The notes beneath the pieces are model-generated. The model had not been told where the DNA came from. It did not search any database and worked only from the letters and a program-made list of their open reading frames with translations. A stretch of DNA of 45,253 bases from [Lactobacillus] rogosae. Its GTDB lineage: Bacteria; Bacillota; Clostridia; Lachnospirales; Lachnospiraceae. The stretch is from NCBI GenBank assembly GCA_900112995.1, contig FONU01000024.1, forward strand, positions 1 to 45,253, written 5' to 3'. The position numbers and the translations under genes are program-made. Each line of letters starts with the position of its first letter. Within the stretch, counting starts at the first letter, position 1. Positions 22,349 to 31,969 of the stretch are shown here, one piece after another.

Positions 22349-23035
22349 ATGAACAATACCCGTTACGAAGATTTTTGCAATAGAATGAGAGTATATAGAA
22401 AAAGACTTGGCTATAATCAGGCAGATATCGGAAAAGAGCTGGGAATATCACAGAATGACTATTCTAAAAGAGAAAATGGACTGATAATGATTTCGTATGA
22501 TAATTTAAAAAAATTGCAGGAAATTGGAATGGACATTGATGAGCTGGTTTCGGGAAAGAGAGACGATATTGATACTAAAGATTTGGACGAGCTTATAAGT
22601 GACTGTGAAAGTGAAGAACTTAAAGATATGACTATGCGTATGGTTGCTGAATGTATAAAATATTATCGTGTTAATGACACTAAGAATAAAGACAATGATA
22701 CGCAGAATGATAGAATGTTTGATTTTATGTTGAAGCAGTGGGATGATTTTTCAATGCTTGAATATGTAAGGCACGAAACGCATTATTCACAGGAGGTTAT
22801 GTCTGAAAAGCTGGGACTGACAAGAAAGAAGTACAGAAAATACGAAAAAGAGATTATGTATCCTGATGCAGATACTCTTGTTCAGATGTATAATTTGTAC
22901 AAATGCAGACCATCAATGTATCTTAATATGTATGACAGAAGATATTACGTTATGCAGAACGTATGGATGGAGTTGGATGATAACCAGCGTGACAGAATAT
23001 TAAGAATGGTCAAGGCGATAAAGAATATAATATAG
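22349..23035 (+). CDS. Transcriptional regulator with two XRE-type HTH domains
   Basis: A 228-residue protein with a duplicated Cro/C1-type DNA-binding domain. The first covers residues ~9-62 (RVYRKRLGYNQADIGKELGI, SQNDYSKRENG). The second covers ~135-190 (HETHYSQEVMSEKLGLTRKK, YRKYEKEIMYPDADTLVQMY). They are joined by an acidic linker. The tail (DDNQRDRILRMVKAIKNI) is the short helix seen in many XRE regulators. Two HTHs in one chain suggest it binds a two-part site as a monomer. It is monocistronic with a terminator at 23044. The targets are unknown. Confidence 0.85.
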   Translation: MNNTRYEDFCNRMRVYRKRLGYNQADIGKELGISQNDYSKRENGLIMISYDNLKKLQEIGMDIDELVSGKRDDIDTKDLDELISDCESEELKDMTMRMVAECIKYYRVNDTKNKDNDTQNDRMFDFMLKQWDDFSMLEYVRHETHYSQEVMSEKLGLTRKKYRKYEKEIMYPDADTLVQMYNLYKCRPSMYLNMYDRRYYVMQNVWMELDDNQRDRILRMVKAIKNII

Positions 23036-23043
23036 AAAAAGGA

Positions 23044-23097
23044 GTACCTGTAAATGCAAGACACAAACAATGTTAAGCATTTGCGGGTACATTTTTT
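23044..23097 (+). terminator. Intrinsic terminator
   Basis: GTACCTGTAAATGC pairs with GCATTTGCGGGTAC (with wobble pairs), followed by ATTTTTTATG. Confidence 0.8.
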
Positions 23098-23321
23098 ATG
23101 TAAAGGAGCTTCTAATAGAATTTCCTATTATATAAAAGGCACAATAAAATATCATACAAAATAATATTGTTGCAGCTTTACAGAGTATGATAAAATATAT
23201 TGTGCATTGTACATTTATTTTATAATAAACAGATGATAATCAATGTGTGGTGGTTACAATTTCATTTGTTATAATGTAAATTTATGTGTAATAATAATCA
23301 GAGTAAGTAGAAAGAAAAAAT

Positions 23322-25535
23322 ATGAGAACAGTACAGCAATATTATGATGACAATAGAGATAAAATCCTTTTTGATGTAAGAGCATTAGAGGAGTATGAGA
23401 AAGAGACCATAGAAGCTTCCATACATTATTACTGGGAAGATATGATAAAAGTTCTTGAAGATAATAAGGAAGAATTTGAGGCAAAGTATTCAAAGGATAC
23501 ACCAATATATATTCTTTGCTACACTGGACAGAAAAGTGAAGAAATAGAAGATATACTTGATGAGATGGGCTATGAAGCTTACAGCCTTGATGGTGGATTT
23601 GTCGCATATCTAAGATGGAAGTTTAATAAATATCTTGAGCAGGATAAAGAAAGCGGCAATAATACTTCAGAAGAAAATGTTAAAGAGATTGAGCGGAGCA
23701 TAGTAAAGAAGTTCCGCAAGCCAATATGGAGAAAGTTCACACAGGCTCTTAATGAATATGATCTTATTCAGGACGGCGATAAGATAGCTGTCTGCATATC
23801 AGGCGGTAAAGATTCAATGCTTATGGCGAAGCTTTTTCAGGAGTTGAAACGTCACGGAAAGAATAATTTTGAACTTGTATTCTTAGTTATGAATCCGGGT
23901 TATAACGACCTTAACTACAATGTAATACTTAACAATGCAAAGATATTAGATATTCCAATTACAGTATTTAAGACAGAGATATTTGATACTGTAGTAGATA
24001 TTACAGAGTCGCCTTGTTATTTGTGTGCAAGAATGAGGAGAGGATATCTTTACAGCAAGGCAAAGGAACTTGGTTGTAATAAGATTGCTCTTGGACATCA
24101 TTATGATGATGTGATAGAAACAATTCTTATGGGTATGCTTTATGGTGCACAGGTTCAGACAATGATGCCTAAGCTTCATAGTACGAATTTTGAGGGAATG
24201 GAGCTTATAAGACCTATGTATCTTATAAGAGAAGCTGATATTATTCACTGGAAAGAATATAATAATCTTGAGTTCATACAGTGTGCCTGTCGATTTACAG
24301 AGGGATGTGCTTCCTGTGGTGGTACAGGAAAAGGTTCTAAGAGGGCAGAGATTAAGCAGCTTATAAAAGATCTGACCAAGGTAAGTCCGTATATAGAAAA
24401 GAACATATTCAGAAGTGTAGAAAATGTTAATATTGATACGGTAATTGCTTACAAGAAGAAGGGGCAGCGACACAGCTTTTTAGATGAATATGATATAACA
24501 GATGATAAGTATGCTGGTAACGCAGAGGTTGATAATTCAGAGAATATATCTAAAGAATTGAATAAATCAGACATAAACTCAAGCGGACAGTTAAGTGAAT
24601 ATCACACTGATGAAACAATTGAATTAGGTAAAACAGGTAGTACTCAAATAATGCCATTGAACAAATCGGACATCAATAAAGATGATATAAGTGAGAACAC
24701 TTTAGCCAAATATGAAAAGTTAAAGTCAATTATTAAGGATTGTGGTAAAATAGCAATCGCATTTTCTGGCGGGGTTGACTCGACATTTTTAACCAAAGCT
24801 GCAAAAGATGTATTAGGAGAAAATGCTGTTGCAGTTACGATAAGTTCAATTCTTGTTACAGATGATGAACTTAAAGAAGCTGATGATTTCTGCAAGGCTG
24901 AGAATATAGAACATCTTATATATAATGCAGATGTATTATCGATTCCGGGCTTTGAGAATAATCCACCAGACAGATGTTACATTTGTAAGAAAGCGATATT
25001 TACTAATGTGCAGAATCTTGTAGGTGAGAGAGGCATTAGTGTAATTGCAGAGGGAACAAATGTTGATGATGACGGTGATTACAGACCTGGTATTAGAGCC
25101 ATAAAGGAACTAGGAGTAAGAAGTCCTTTAAAAGAGGCAGGTCTTACCAAGGCTGAAATCAGGGAATTATCTTGTATGTTAGGCTTAAAGACGTGGAATA
25201 AACCATCGTGTGCGTGCCTTGCTTCAAGATTTGCGTATGGTGAGGTTATTAATAAAGACAAGCTTGATATGATTTACAGTGCAGAATGTTATATAAGAAG
25301 TCTGGGATTTGAGCAGTTCAGGGTAAGATTACAGGATGGAATTGCAAGAATTGAATTAAGACCAGCAGATATACAGAAGTTTATTGAAAACGGAATAAAG
25401 GATAAAGTATCAGAGAAGCTTCACGCACTTGGATTTAAGTATGTATCCCTTGATTTGGATGGTTACAGGCTTGGAAGTATGAATGAAGTATTGAACAGAC
25501 AGGAAAGAGGTAACAATGGCGGTAGCTCATTATAA
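23322..25535 (+). CDS. Triple fusion: rhodanese + TtcA-like PP-loop protein + LarE-like sulfur transferase
   Basis: A 737-residue cytoplasmic protein. Residues ~1-105 are a rhodanese domain with the active-site loop CYTGQK (C66). Residues ~125-390 are a TtcA-type tRNA 2-thiolation PP-loop domain with SGGKDS at 160-165, CYLCARMRRG and a later Cys group (CACRFTEGCASCGG) that fits the iron-sulfur ligands of TtcA. Residues ~395-455 are a polar linker containing LNKSDIN twice. Residues ~460-725 are a LarE-type domain: SGGVDSTFL from 482, DRCYICKK, and PSCACLASRF with C630 and C632 at the position of the sulfur-donor Cys of LarE. A persulfide from the rhodanese could feed both thiolation domains (inferred). 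No larA, larB or larC is nearby. Confidence 0.9.
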   Translation: MRTVQQYYDDNRDKILFDVRALEEYEKETIEASIHYYWEDMIKVLEDNKEEFEAKYSKDTPIYILCYTGQKSEEIEDILDEMGYEAYSLDGGFVAYLRWKFNKYLEQDKESGNNTSEENVKEIERSIVKKFRKPIWRKFTQALNEYDLIQDGDKIAVCISGGKDSMLMAKLFQELKRHGKNNFELVFLVMNPGYNDLNYNVILNNAKILDIPITVFKTEIFDTVVDITESPCYLCARMRRGYLYSKAKELGCNKIALGHHYDDVIETILMGMLYGAQVQTMMPKLHSTNFEGMELIRPMYLIREADIIHWKEYNNLEFIQCACRFTEGCASCGGTGKGSKRAEIKQLIKDLTKVSPYIEKNIFRSVENVNIDTVIAYKKKGQRHSFLDEYDITDDKYAGNAEVDNSENISKELNKSDINSSGQLSEYHTDETIELGKTGSTQIMPLNKSDINKDDISENTLAKYEKLKSIIKDCGKIAIAFSGGVDSTFLTKAAKDVLGENAVAVTISSILVTDDELKEADDFCKAENIEHLIYNADVLSIPGFENNPPDRCYICKKAIFTNVQNLVGERGISVIAEGTNVDDDGDYRPGIRAIKELGVRSPLKEAGLTKAEIRELSCMLGLKTWNKPSCACLASRFAYGEVINKDKLDMIYSAECYIRSLGFEQFRVRLQDGIARIELRPADIQKFIENGIKDKVSEKLHALGFKYVSLDLDGYRLGSMNEVLNRQERGNNGGSSL

Positions 25536-25701
25536 TTGTGATTATTGCAATAATATGGTATATGATGAAGAAACGGAGCAGTTCGTGTGTGATGTAGATA
25601 TGGACGAGGATGATTATGCAAGGCTTCTTACATCTGAGTATAAAGAATGTCCATATTATCAGAGCAATGATGAATACAAGATTGTAAGACATCAGATGTA
25701 G
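25516..25701 (+). CDS. DUF6472-like small protein
   Basis: A 61-residue acidic protein, with CDYCNNMVYDEETEQFVCD then VDMDEDDYARLLTSEYKECP and YYQSNDEYKIVRHQM. This matches my memory of DUF6472, short Lachnospiraceae proteins with a four-Cys arrangement (C-x2-C...C...C) that could bind zinc. Its ATG lies 20 bases inside the end of the upstream fusion gene with GAGGTAACA as ribosome binding site, so it is translated from the same message. Coupling to a sulfur-transfer protein is notable, but no function is known. Confidence 0.75.
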   Translation: MAVAHYNCDYCNNMVYDEETEQFVCDVDMDEDDYARLLTSEYKECPYYQSNDEYKIVRHQM

Positions 25702-25780
25702 TTTTATATAAAATATAATTAATAGTGGCAGATATTTCGATATATTTATTATAAAGATATGCCTGGAAGGAAGTGAGTGA

Positions 25781-26722
25781 ATGGATGATAAGAGATACGC
25801 TGTACTTATCGACTCAGATAATATTTCATCAAAATATATTTCGGACATTCTTGATGAAATGACAAAGTATGGCGTAATAACTTATAAAAGAATATATGGC
25901 GACTGGACAAGTACACAGGCAAGCAAATGGAAGAAAGAGCTTATGGAGAACTCCATAACACCTATACAGCAGTTTTGTAATACAGTAGGCAAGAATGCAA
26001 CAGACTCAACGCTTATAATTGATGCTATGGATATTCTTTATACGAATAATGTTGACGGCTTCTGTATCGTATCTTCTGATGGCGATTTTACAAGGCTTGC
26101 AAGCAGGCTTAGAGAGTCGGGAATGGACGTTATCGGTATGGGTGAGAGCAAGACACCACGTTCATTCAGGGCCGCTTGTTCGGTATTTACAGACCTTGAG
26201 CTTCTTCGTGAACAGGCACACGAAGATGAGCCAGATAGTAAGCCGGTTAAGAAGACAGAAAGAAGCAATATTATTAAGCAGTCTAAGATAGAAAATGCAA
26301 TTATTGAGATTATTCAGGAGAACGACAATAAAGGCAGGCAGACAGGGCTTGGTGAGCTTGGAAGCCGTTTACAGAAGAAATATTCTGATTTCGATGTAAG
26401 AAATTACGGTTACAGTTCATTGTCTACATTTCTTGAGGAAATGGAAAGTCTTGAATTAAAGAAGTTCAATAACACGGTTCTTGTCAGACTTAAGGAAGAC
26501 AAGAATATGAAAGAGCAGGTTATGGAGTATGCAGTGAATTATGTAAAGAGTTCAGAAAATGCAGTGGAACTTGGAGCATTAGGACAGAAAATCCATATGA
26601 ATTATCCTAATTTTAAGGTTAAGGAGTATGGTTATTCTACACTCAGCAAATTTATTGCAGGCATAAAATGTTTAAAAATAACAGCAACAGATGAAAACCG
26701 TAGAATGGTTTCAATAAAATAA
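25781..26722 (+). CDS. NYN-domain protein with two OST-HTH/LOTUS domains
   Basis: A 313-residue protein. Residues ~1-140 are a NYN (PIN-like) domain with acidic residues in VLIDSDNIS, STLIIDAMDILY and SSDGDFTRLASRLRE, the pocket that would hold the metal for RNA cleavage. Residues ~165-235 and ~240-310 are two OST-HTH (LOTUS) domains, each with GLGELGSRLQKKYSDFDVRN- or ALGQKIHMNYPNFKVKEYGY-like text that binds RNA. The same combination is known in animals (MARF1) and in bacterial LabA-like proteins. It probably binds and cleaves structured RNA; the target is unknown. It stands between a sulfur-transfer gene and luxS. Confidence 0.9.
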   Translation: MDDKRYAVLIDSDNISSKYISDILDEMTKYGVITYKRIYGDWTSTQASKWKKELMENSITPIQQFCNTVGKNATDSTLIIDAMDILYTNNVDGFCIVSSDGDFTRLASRLRESGMDVIGMGESKTPRSFRAACSVFTDLELLREQAHEDEPDSKPVKKTERSNIIKQSKIENAIIEIIQENDNKGRQTGLGELGSRLQKKYSDFDVRNYGYSSLSTFLEEMESLELKKFNNTVLVRLKEDKNMKEQVMEYAVNYVKSSENAVELGALGQKIHMNYPNFKVKEYGYSTLSKFIAGIKCLKITATDENRRMVSIK

Positions 26723-26757
26723 ACTAAAGTTAGTCATAAAGACAGGAAAGGAATATT

Positions 26758-27237
26758 ATGAATAAGATAGCAAGTTTTACAGTTAATCACTTGGATTTAC
26801 TTACAGGAGCATATGTATCAAGAAAAGATTATCAGGGAGATGTAGTTCTTACAACATTTGATTTAAGATTTACAAGACCTAATGTAGAAGCACCTATGGA
26901 TACAGCAGGTATTCATACAATAGAACACCTTGTAGCAACATTTTTAAGGAACCATAAGGTATGGGCAGACAAGACTATATATTTTGGACCAATGGGCTGC
27001 CGTACAGGATTTTATGTAATATTTGCAGGTGACCTTGAGTCAGAGGATATAATTGATGTGTTAAGGGAAGCCGCTGATTTCGTACTGGATTATGAGGGTG
27101 AGATACCAGGATATTCACCAAGGGACTGCGGTAATTACCTTGATAATAACCTTACACTTGCAAAGATATATATGAAGAAGTATAAGGAAGAAGTTCTTGA
27201 TAACCCAGTACCAGAAAGACTTCATTATCCACAGTAA
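26758..27237 (+). CDS. luxS: S-ribosylhomocysteine lyase
   Basis: A 159-residue metalloenzyme that splits S-ribosylhomocysteine into homocysteine and DPD, the precursor of AI-2, as part of the activated methyl cycle. The metal ligands are H53 and H57 in HTIEHLVATF and C124 in RDCGNYLDN. The catalytic Cys is C81 in MGCRTGFY. Length is standard. The ATG follows ACAGGAAAGG. No pfs/mtnN gene adjoins it. Together with the agr-like module near 41 kb it is a second signalling-related gene of this window, though its main role may be metabolic. Confidence 0.97.
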   Translation: MNKIASFTVNHLDLLTGAYVSRKDYQGDVVLTTFDLRFTRPNVEAPMDTAGIHTIEHLVATFLRNHKVWADKTIYFGPMGCRTGFYVIFAGDLESEDIIDVLREAADFVLDYEGEIPGYSPRDCGNYLDNNLTLAKIYMKKYKEEVLDNPVPERLHYPQ

Positions 27238-27300
27238 AATAGATGGGAGCTTCTTATTACAGCAAAAACAGAAGAAAATGATTGAAGGGAACCTGTTTTG

Positions 27301-27849
27301 ATGGAAAATATGGATATACAGATTATAAAATCAAGACGCAGAACAGTTTCAATAGAAGTCCATACAGATGGAAGTGTTATATTAAGAGCACCTAACAGGA
27401 TGACGAAGAAAGAGCTTGATATATTTATTGATAAGCATATGTCTTGGATTGAGAGTAAACAGCAGTTGATGAAGGAAAGAAAAGAAGAAAAAATTCCTAC
27501 CAATGCAAAGGCTTTTGATATGTTAACACCTAAGGAACGTGCCGTAATAAGGGGCACATTTATAAGAAAAGTAGAATATTACAGTAAGATTATGAATGTG
27601 ACTGTTGGAAGGGTTACAATACGTAATCAGAAGACACGCTGGGGAAGCTGTAGTTCCAAGGGAAATGTTAATTTTAATTACAATTTGTATTATATGCCGG
27701 AAGAATTGTTGGATTATGTAGTGGTGCATGAGCTTTCGCATAGAAAATATATGAATCATTCGCAATCATTCTGGTGTGAAGTTGAAAAGTACTGCCCAGA
27801 ATATAAGTTATGCCGCAGGAGGTTGAAAGACTACACACTTTCAATATAA
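27301..27849 (+). CDS. YgjP-like metallopeptidase (M48/SprT-type fold)
   Basis: A 182-residue protein. The zinc-binding core is VVHELSHRKYMNHSQSFW (HExxH), preceded by VTIRNQKTRWGSCSSKGNVN, the hallmark of the YgjP/DUF45 family. The start is the ATG at 27301 after GAAGGGAAC. YgjP-like proteins occur widely, sometimes next to restriction systems, with poorly known cellular roles. It follows luxS by 64 bases and may be cotranscribed with it. Confidence 0.9.
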   Translation: MENMDIQIIKSRRRTVSIEVHTDGSVILRAPNRMTKKELDIFIDKHMSWIESKQQLMKERKEEKIPTNAKAFDMLTPKERAVIRGTFIRKVEYYSKIMNVTVGRVTIRNQKTRWGSCSSKGNVNFNYNLYYMPEELLDYVVVHELSHRKYMNHSQSFWCEVEKYCPEYKLCRRRLKDYTLSI

Positions 27850-27960
27850 TAATTGGGGCGGGGCATTAATTAAAATGTCTTATTATGCAGGCATAAACGT
27901 ATTTTTGAGCATATCCCTTAAAGCATAATAATCTGATTATTAGTAGGAGGTAATAAAACT

Positions 27961-28827
27961 ATGAAAATTCCATTTAAAGTAGATTTGACAGGCAAGACTG
28001 CAATTGTAACAGGGGGAAGTGGAACACTATGTTCAGCAATGGCGTATGGACTTGCTGTAAGCGGTGCGAAGGTTGCAATAATCGGACGTAATAAGGATAA
28101 GCTTAATAATGTCACAGATGAGCTTATTAACAATGCTAAGACAGAATACAGCAAAGACATTGTTGTTAAGGGGTATAGCTGTAATGTAATTGATAAGGAA
28201 GAACTTAATAAAACTTATGAAATAATTAAGAGTGAGCTTGGAAGCTGTGATATTCTTATCAATGGAGCTGGCGGCAATCAGCCGGGTGCTATTACATCAA
28301 TAGAGATGTTAAAGAAAGAAAAAGGAGAAAATGATTACTCTTTCTGGAATCTTGATGAGGATAATATAAGAGATGTTATGGATCTTAATTATATGGGAAC
28401 ACTTCTTCCGATACAGGTATTTACTAAGGATATGGTTGAAAAGAGAAGCGGAAGCATTATTAATATAGCCTCTGTTACATCAATTTTACCACTTACAAAG
28501 GTAATGGCTTACGGCAATGCCAAGAGTGCAATACTTAACCTTACACAGTGGCTGGCAGTCCATTTTGGAGAAAGCGGAATAAGATGTAATGCAATTGCAC
28601 CGGGATTTTATGCGGCTGAACAAAATCACGCATTATTATTTAATGAAGATGGTACATACACTGACAGAGCAAGAAAGATAGTTGCAGGAACTCCAATGGG
28701 AAGATTTGGTAATCCAGAGGAACTTATCGGAGCGGCATTATTCCTTGCAAGTGATGATGCGGCTGGATTTGTAAATGGTATTGTGTTGCCAGTAGACGGC
28801 GGCTATAGTGCGTACAGTGGCGTTTAA
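27961..28827 (+). CDS. SDR-family oxidoreductase, probable D-mannonate (fructuronate) oxidoreductase
   Basis: A 288-residue short-chain dehydrogenase. The NAD-binding segment is TGKTAIVTGGSGTLCSAMA, the catalytic Tyr/Lys are in AYGNAKSAI, and the substrate-side stretch is ILINGAGGNQPGAITSIEML. The NGAGGN motif with a longer insert and the C-terminal DGGYSAYSGV point to the UxuB/YjmF type, which interconverts fructuronate and mannonate in hexuronate breakdown. No uxuA or kdg genes are nearby, so the substrate remains inferred. The start has TAGGAGG at a good distance. Confidence 0.85.
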   Translation: MKIPFKVDLTGKTAIVTGGSGTLCSAMAYGLAVSGAKVAIIGRNKDKLNNVTDELINNAKTEYSKDIVVKGYSCNVIDKEELNKTYEIIKSELGSCDILINGAGGNQPGAITSIEMLKKEKGENDYSFWNLDEDNIRDVMDLNYMGTLLPIQVFTKDMVEKRSGSIINIASVTSILPLTKVMAYGNAKSAILNLTQWLAVHFGESGIRCNAIAPGFYAAEQNHALLFNEDGTYTDRARKIVAGTPMGRFGNPEELIGAALFLASDDAAGFVNGIVLPVDGGYSAYSGV

Positions 28828-28943
28828 TAAATAATTTTAATAATTATCAGATATAAAGGTATATATGTTGATATAAAATGCCGATATTCTAAATATAATA
28901 AAAGTTAAATGGTACAAAAGTATTATATGAGGAGGATAATGGT

Positions 28944-29537
28944 ATGAAATTAGGAGAGGCTATACCAAATTATCAGGCATATCGCAATGAATTACAGGAC
29001 AAGAAGACCAGCATATATAAGCAATATAAAAAAACAAAGGAAAAGGCTGAGCGTACCAATGATGAAGAATGGATACAAAAGGCAGCAGAGCTTGAACTTT
29101 CATATAAGGAAGCAACTGATGATTTTGACAAGTATGAGAATGTTCTTAACTCGCTTAGGGAGCAGTGGTGTGCAGCAGCAAATACAGAAAACGACAAAGC
29201 ACTTGCTGACCCTGAGACAGGACTGGGGGCTACACTTGGTAAGATAATGACTACAATTGCAAGAATGTGTGCAGGTGACAAAGTTCCTTATTCAGATGAA
29301 AAGAAGGTTATGGAATATGACGATAAAATGTATGCAAGAGCCAAGCAGGCACAGATGATTATGGCATCAATGAAGAAAAAGCAGAAGGAATACGATTCAC
29401 TCTGGGATAAAGAGGGTGGAGAGTATGACCCTGAGGGTGTAGCTGATAATACAGAAGCACAGGGAGAGCTGCCAGATATCCCATCATCGGACGGAGACAG
29501 TACGGATACAGGTGAAGCAGTATCAGATAGTGAATAA
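28944..29537 (+). CDS. Coiled-coil hypothetical protein
   Basis: A 197-residue hydrophilic protein with no signal peptide. Residues ~10-80 are a long charged helix (SIYKQYKKTKEKAERTNDEE) and residues ~125-160 another. The last ~35 residues are acidic, Asp/Ser/Glu-rich and probably disordered. One central part (GATLGKIMTTIARMCAGDKV) is more hydrophobic. I do not recognise the family. It has a strong GAGGAGG site and its own leader. It may be a structural or adaptor protein; no function is assigned. Confidence 0.75.
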   Translation: MKLGEAIPNYQAYRNELQDKKTSIYKQYKKTKEKAERTNDEEWIQKAAELELSYKEATDDFDKYENVLNSLREQWCAAANTENDKALADPETGLGATLGKIMTTIARMCAGDKVPYSDEKKVMEYDDKMYARAKQAQMIMASMKKKQKEYDSLWDKEGGEYDPEGVADNTEAQGELPDIPSSDGDSTDTGEAVSDSE

Positions 29538-29542
29538 TTAAT

Positions 29543-29648
29543 AAAATGGAGTGTCATATGAAACATAATCGATACTTTATGCAGGTATTAACAGTATATC
29601 AGTTATCTGCGTATTGTATGAATTGTTTCCTGTGACACTCCATTTTTG
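29543..29648 (+). terminator. Long hairpin (possible terminator) with a 25-codon frame in its loop
   Basis: AAAATGGAGTGTCA at 29543-29556 pairs with TGACACTCCATTTTT at 29633-29647 (a near-perfect 14-bp stem), and GAAACA/TGTTTC adds an inner stem. The end of the right arm supplies the T run for termination of the coiled-coil gene. The ~75-base loop is unusually large for a terminator. Confidence 0.6.
29558..29635 (+). CDS. Possible 25-residue small protein inside a hairpin
   Basis: The frame starts at an ATG placed six bases after GGAG and reads MKHNRYFMQVLTVYQLSAYC then MNCFL. Its ribosome binding site lies in the left arm of the hairpin and its stop codon in the right arm, so translation and folding would compete. 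It is rich in Tyr, Met, Cys and Leu. Low certainty; it could be chance. Confidence 0.3.
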   Translation: MKHNRYFMQVLTVYQLSAYCMNCFL

Positions 29649-29808
29649 TCTTATAAGTCTATAATCCTTTATTATTAATATAAATACATATTATAAAGTA
29701 AGTACTTATTAATAATTAAATATGTTATAAATTAAACATATATATTAAAATAAGTACTTGCTTATTAAGTATTAAATATGCAGTTGATATTAATTAAATT
29801 AAGATTAA

Positions 29809-31920
29809 TTAAACTTCAAATAAAAGATCACCATAGCTTGGGAATGGCCAGAATTCCTTATCAACGATCATTTCAAGCTTATCAGCAGGAGCTCTTAATT
29901 CGTCCATAGTTGTCTTAACTTCATCTCTGAAGTACTTAGCCTGTTCTGTAATGTCAGTAACATCAGCAGCCTTAGCTGTAACATCAATAAGCTTAGTATA
30001 AGCAGCCTTCATATCCTTTAAGTAACCAGAAACTTCTGCAAGTAAATCAGCCTGAACAGAAGCATCAGCACCAGCTTCCTTAACAGTAAGAACTGAGTTA
30101 GCAAGCTCTGTTGTGTAAGAAATAACTGAAGGAATAATCTGCTTTCCAGCCATATCAATCATTGTCTTAGCTTCAATGTTTATAGCCTTTGCATAAGCTT
30201 CATACTTAATCTCAGCTCTTGACTTTAATTCAGCCTCTGTAAATACACCAAAGCTTTCAAAAAGCTTAACGGCCTTAGGAGTAGTAAGGGCAGGAATAGC
30301 ATCAACCATAGATTTAATATTTGGAAGACCTCTTCTTTCAGCTTCTTCTACCCATGCATCTGAGTAACCATTACCATTAAATACGATTCTATGATGGTCA
30401 GTAAAGAGCTTCTTGATAAGATCATGAACAGCCATATCGAAGTTTTCTACTCCATCAAGCTGGTCAGCGATTTCCTTAAAGCTTTCTGCAACGATTGTGT
30501 TAAGAACTACGTTAGCAGGAGCAATTGAATCTGATGAACCTACCATACGGAATTCAAACTTATTACCAGTAAATGCAAATGGTGAAGTTCTGTTTCTATC
30601 AGTAGCATCCTTGTTAAGGTCAGGAAGTGTAGAAGCACCTGTCTTTAACTTACCCTTCTGGATAGAGCTTGTTGCATCACCCTTATCAATAAGCTGCATA
30701 ACAACATCCTCAAGCTGCTCACCAAGGAACATAGAGATAATAGCTGGAGGTGCCTCATTAGCTCCAAGTCTGTGGTCATTACCAACGTCAGAAGCAGATT
30801 CTCTTAAAAGATCAGCGTGTTTATCAACAGCCTTCATAACAGCACCGAGTACAAGTAAGAACTGGATATTTTCGTGAGGTGTCTTGCCAGGTTCGAGAAG
30901 GTTGATACCATCATCAGTTGTGATTGACCAGTTATTGTGCTTACCAGAACCATTAACTCCGGCAAATGGCTTCTCATGGAGAAGGCATACAAGACCATGT
31001 CTGTAAGCAACTTTCTTCATAACCTCCATCATAAGCTGGTTGTTATCAGTAGCAATATTGCACTGTGCATATATAGGAGCTAATTCATGCTGTGCTGGAG
31101 CAACTTCATTATGCTGAGTCTTGGCAGATACGCCGAGCTTCCATAATTCTTCGTTGATATCCTTCATAAATGCAGCAATTCTTTCACGGATAGAACCGAA
31201 GTAGTGATCATCAAGTTCCTGTCCCTTTGGTGGCATAGCACCGAATAATGTACGTCCAGAGAAGATAAGATCCTTTCTCTGAAGATATTTTTCTCTATCT
31301 ACTATAAAGTATTCCTGTTCAGCACCAACAGAAGGAGTAACCTTCTTAGATGTTGTGTTACCAAATAATTTTAATATTCTTAAAGCCTGCTCGTTAACAG
31401 CATCCATTGAACGAAGAAGAGGTGTCTTCTGATCAAGAGCTTCTCCTGTATAAGAACAGAAAGCAGTAGGGATACAAAGTGTTGCACCCTGTGCACCTTC
31501 ACGAACGAAGGCTGGTGATGTGCAATCCCATGCTGTATATCCTCTTGCCTCGAATGTAGCACGAAGACCACCTGAAGGGAATGATGAAGCATCTGGCTCG
31601 CCCTTTATTAATTCTTTACCAGAGAATTCCATAAGAACCTTTCCGTTTTCATTAGGTGCTGAAATAAATGAATCATGCTTTTCAGCAGTAGTTCCTGTCA
31701 AAGGCTGGAACCAATGTGTGTAATGAGTTGCGCCTTTTTCGATAGCCCAATTCTTCATTGCATTAGCTATAACATCAGCATCGGTAATATTTAATTCCTG
31801 TACACCTGCTATTGCTAACTTAAGATTTTTGTATACGTTTTTTGGTAAACGTTCTTTCATAACTGTGTCGTTGAACACGTTCTCGCCGAAGATGTCAGCT
31901 ACATTGAATTTTTCGCTCAT
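29809..31920 (-). CDS. glnN: Glutamine synthetase type III
   Basis: A 703-residue GSIII enzyme that makes glutamine from glutamate, ammonia and ATP and forms a dodecamer. Family-specific text includes [19 protein letters not shown] (seen as [14 protein letters not shown]), [56 protein letters not shown] and [20 protein letters not shown] start at MSEKFNV (31920), which has a GGAAGGA site upstream. The length matches the GSIII family (~700). The leader carries an attenuator-like structure at 31970-32058. It is convergent to the coiled-coil gene. Confidence 0.96.
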   Translation of the reverse strand: MSEKFNVADIFGENVFNDTVMKERLPKNVYKNLKLAIAGVQELNITDADVIANAMKNWAIEKGATHYTHWFQPLTGTTAEKHDSFISAPNENGKVLMEFSGKELIKGEPDASSFPSGGLRATFEARGYTAWDCTSPAFVREGAQGATLCIPTAFCSYTGEALDQKTPLLRSMDAVNEQALRILKLFGNTTSKKVTPSVGAEQEYFIVDREKYLQRKDLIFSGRTLFGAMPPKGQELDDHYFGSIRERIAAFMKDINEELWKLGVSAKTQHNEVAPAQHELAPIYAQCNIATDNNQLMMEVMKKVAYRHGLVCLLHEKPFAGVNGSGKHNNWSITTDDGINLLEPGKTPHENIQFLLVLGAVMKAVDKHADLLRESASDVGNDHRLGANEAPPAIISMFLGEQLEDVVMQLIDKGDATSSIQKGKLKTGASTLPDLNKDATDRNRTSPFAFTGNKFEFRMVGSSDSIAPANVVLNTIVAESFKEIADQLDGVENFDMAVHDLIKKLFTDHHRIVFNGNGYSDAWVEEAERRGLPNIKSMVDAIPALTTPKAVKLFESFGVFTEAELKSRAEIKYEAYAKAINIEAKTMIDMAGKQIIPSVISYTTELANSVLTVKEAGADASVQADLLAEVSGYLKDMKAAYTKLIDVTAKAADVTDITEQAKYFRDEVKTTMDELRAPADKLEMIVDKEFWPFPSYGDLLFEV

Positions 31921-31969
31921 AACTTTTTCATCCTTCCTTTTCATAGATTATTATTCTATTAGTAAAACT

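Noticed and set aside
30497-30877. A plus-strand reading frame within glnN, and many similar ones elsewhere
   Set aside because: It is antisense to a well-supported gene and has no ribosome binding site or family similarity.
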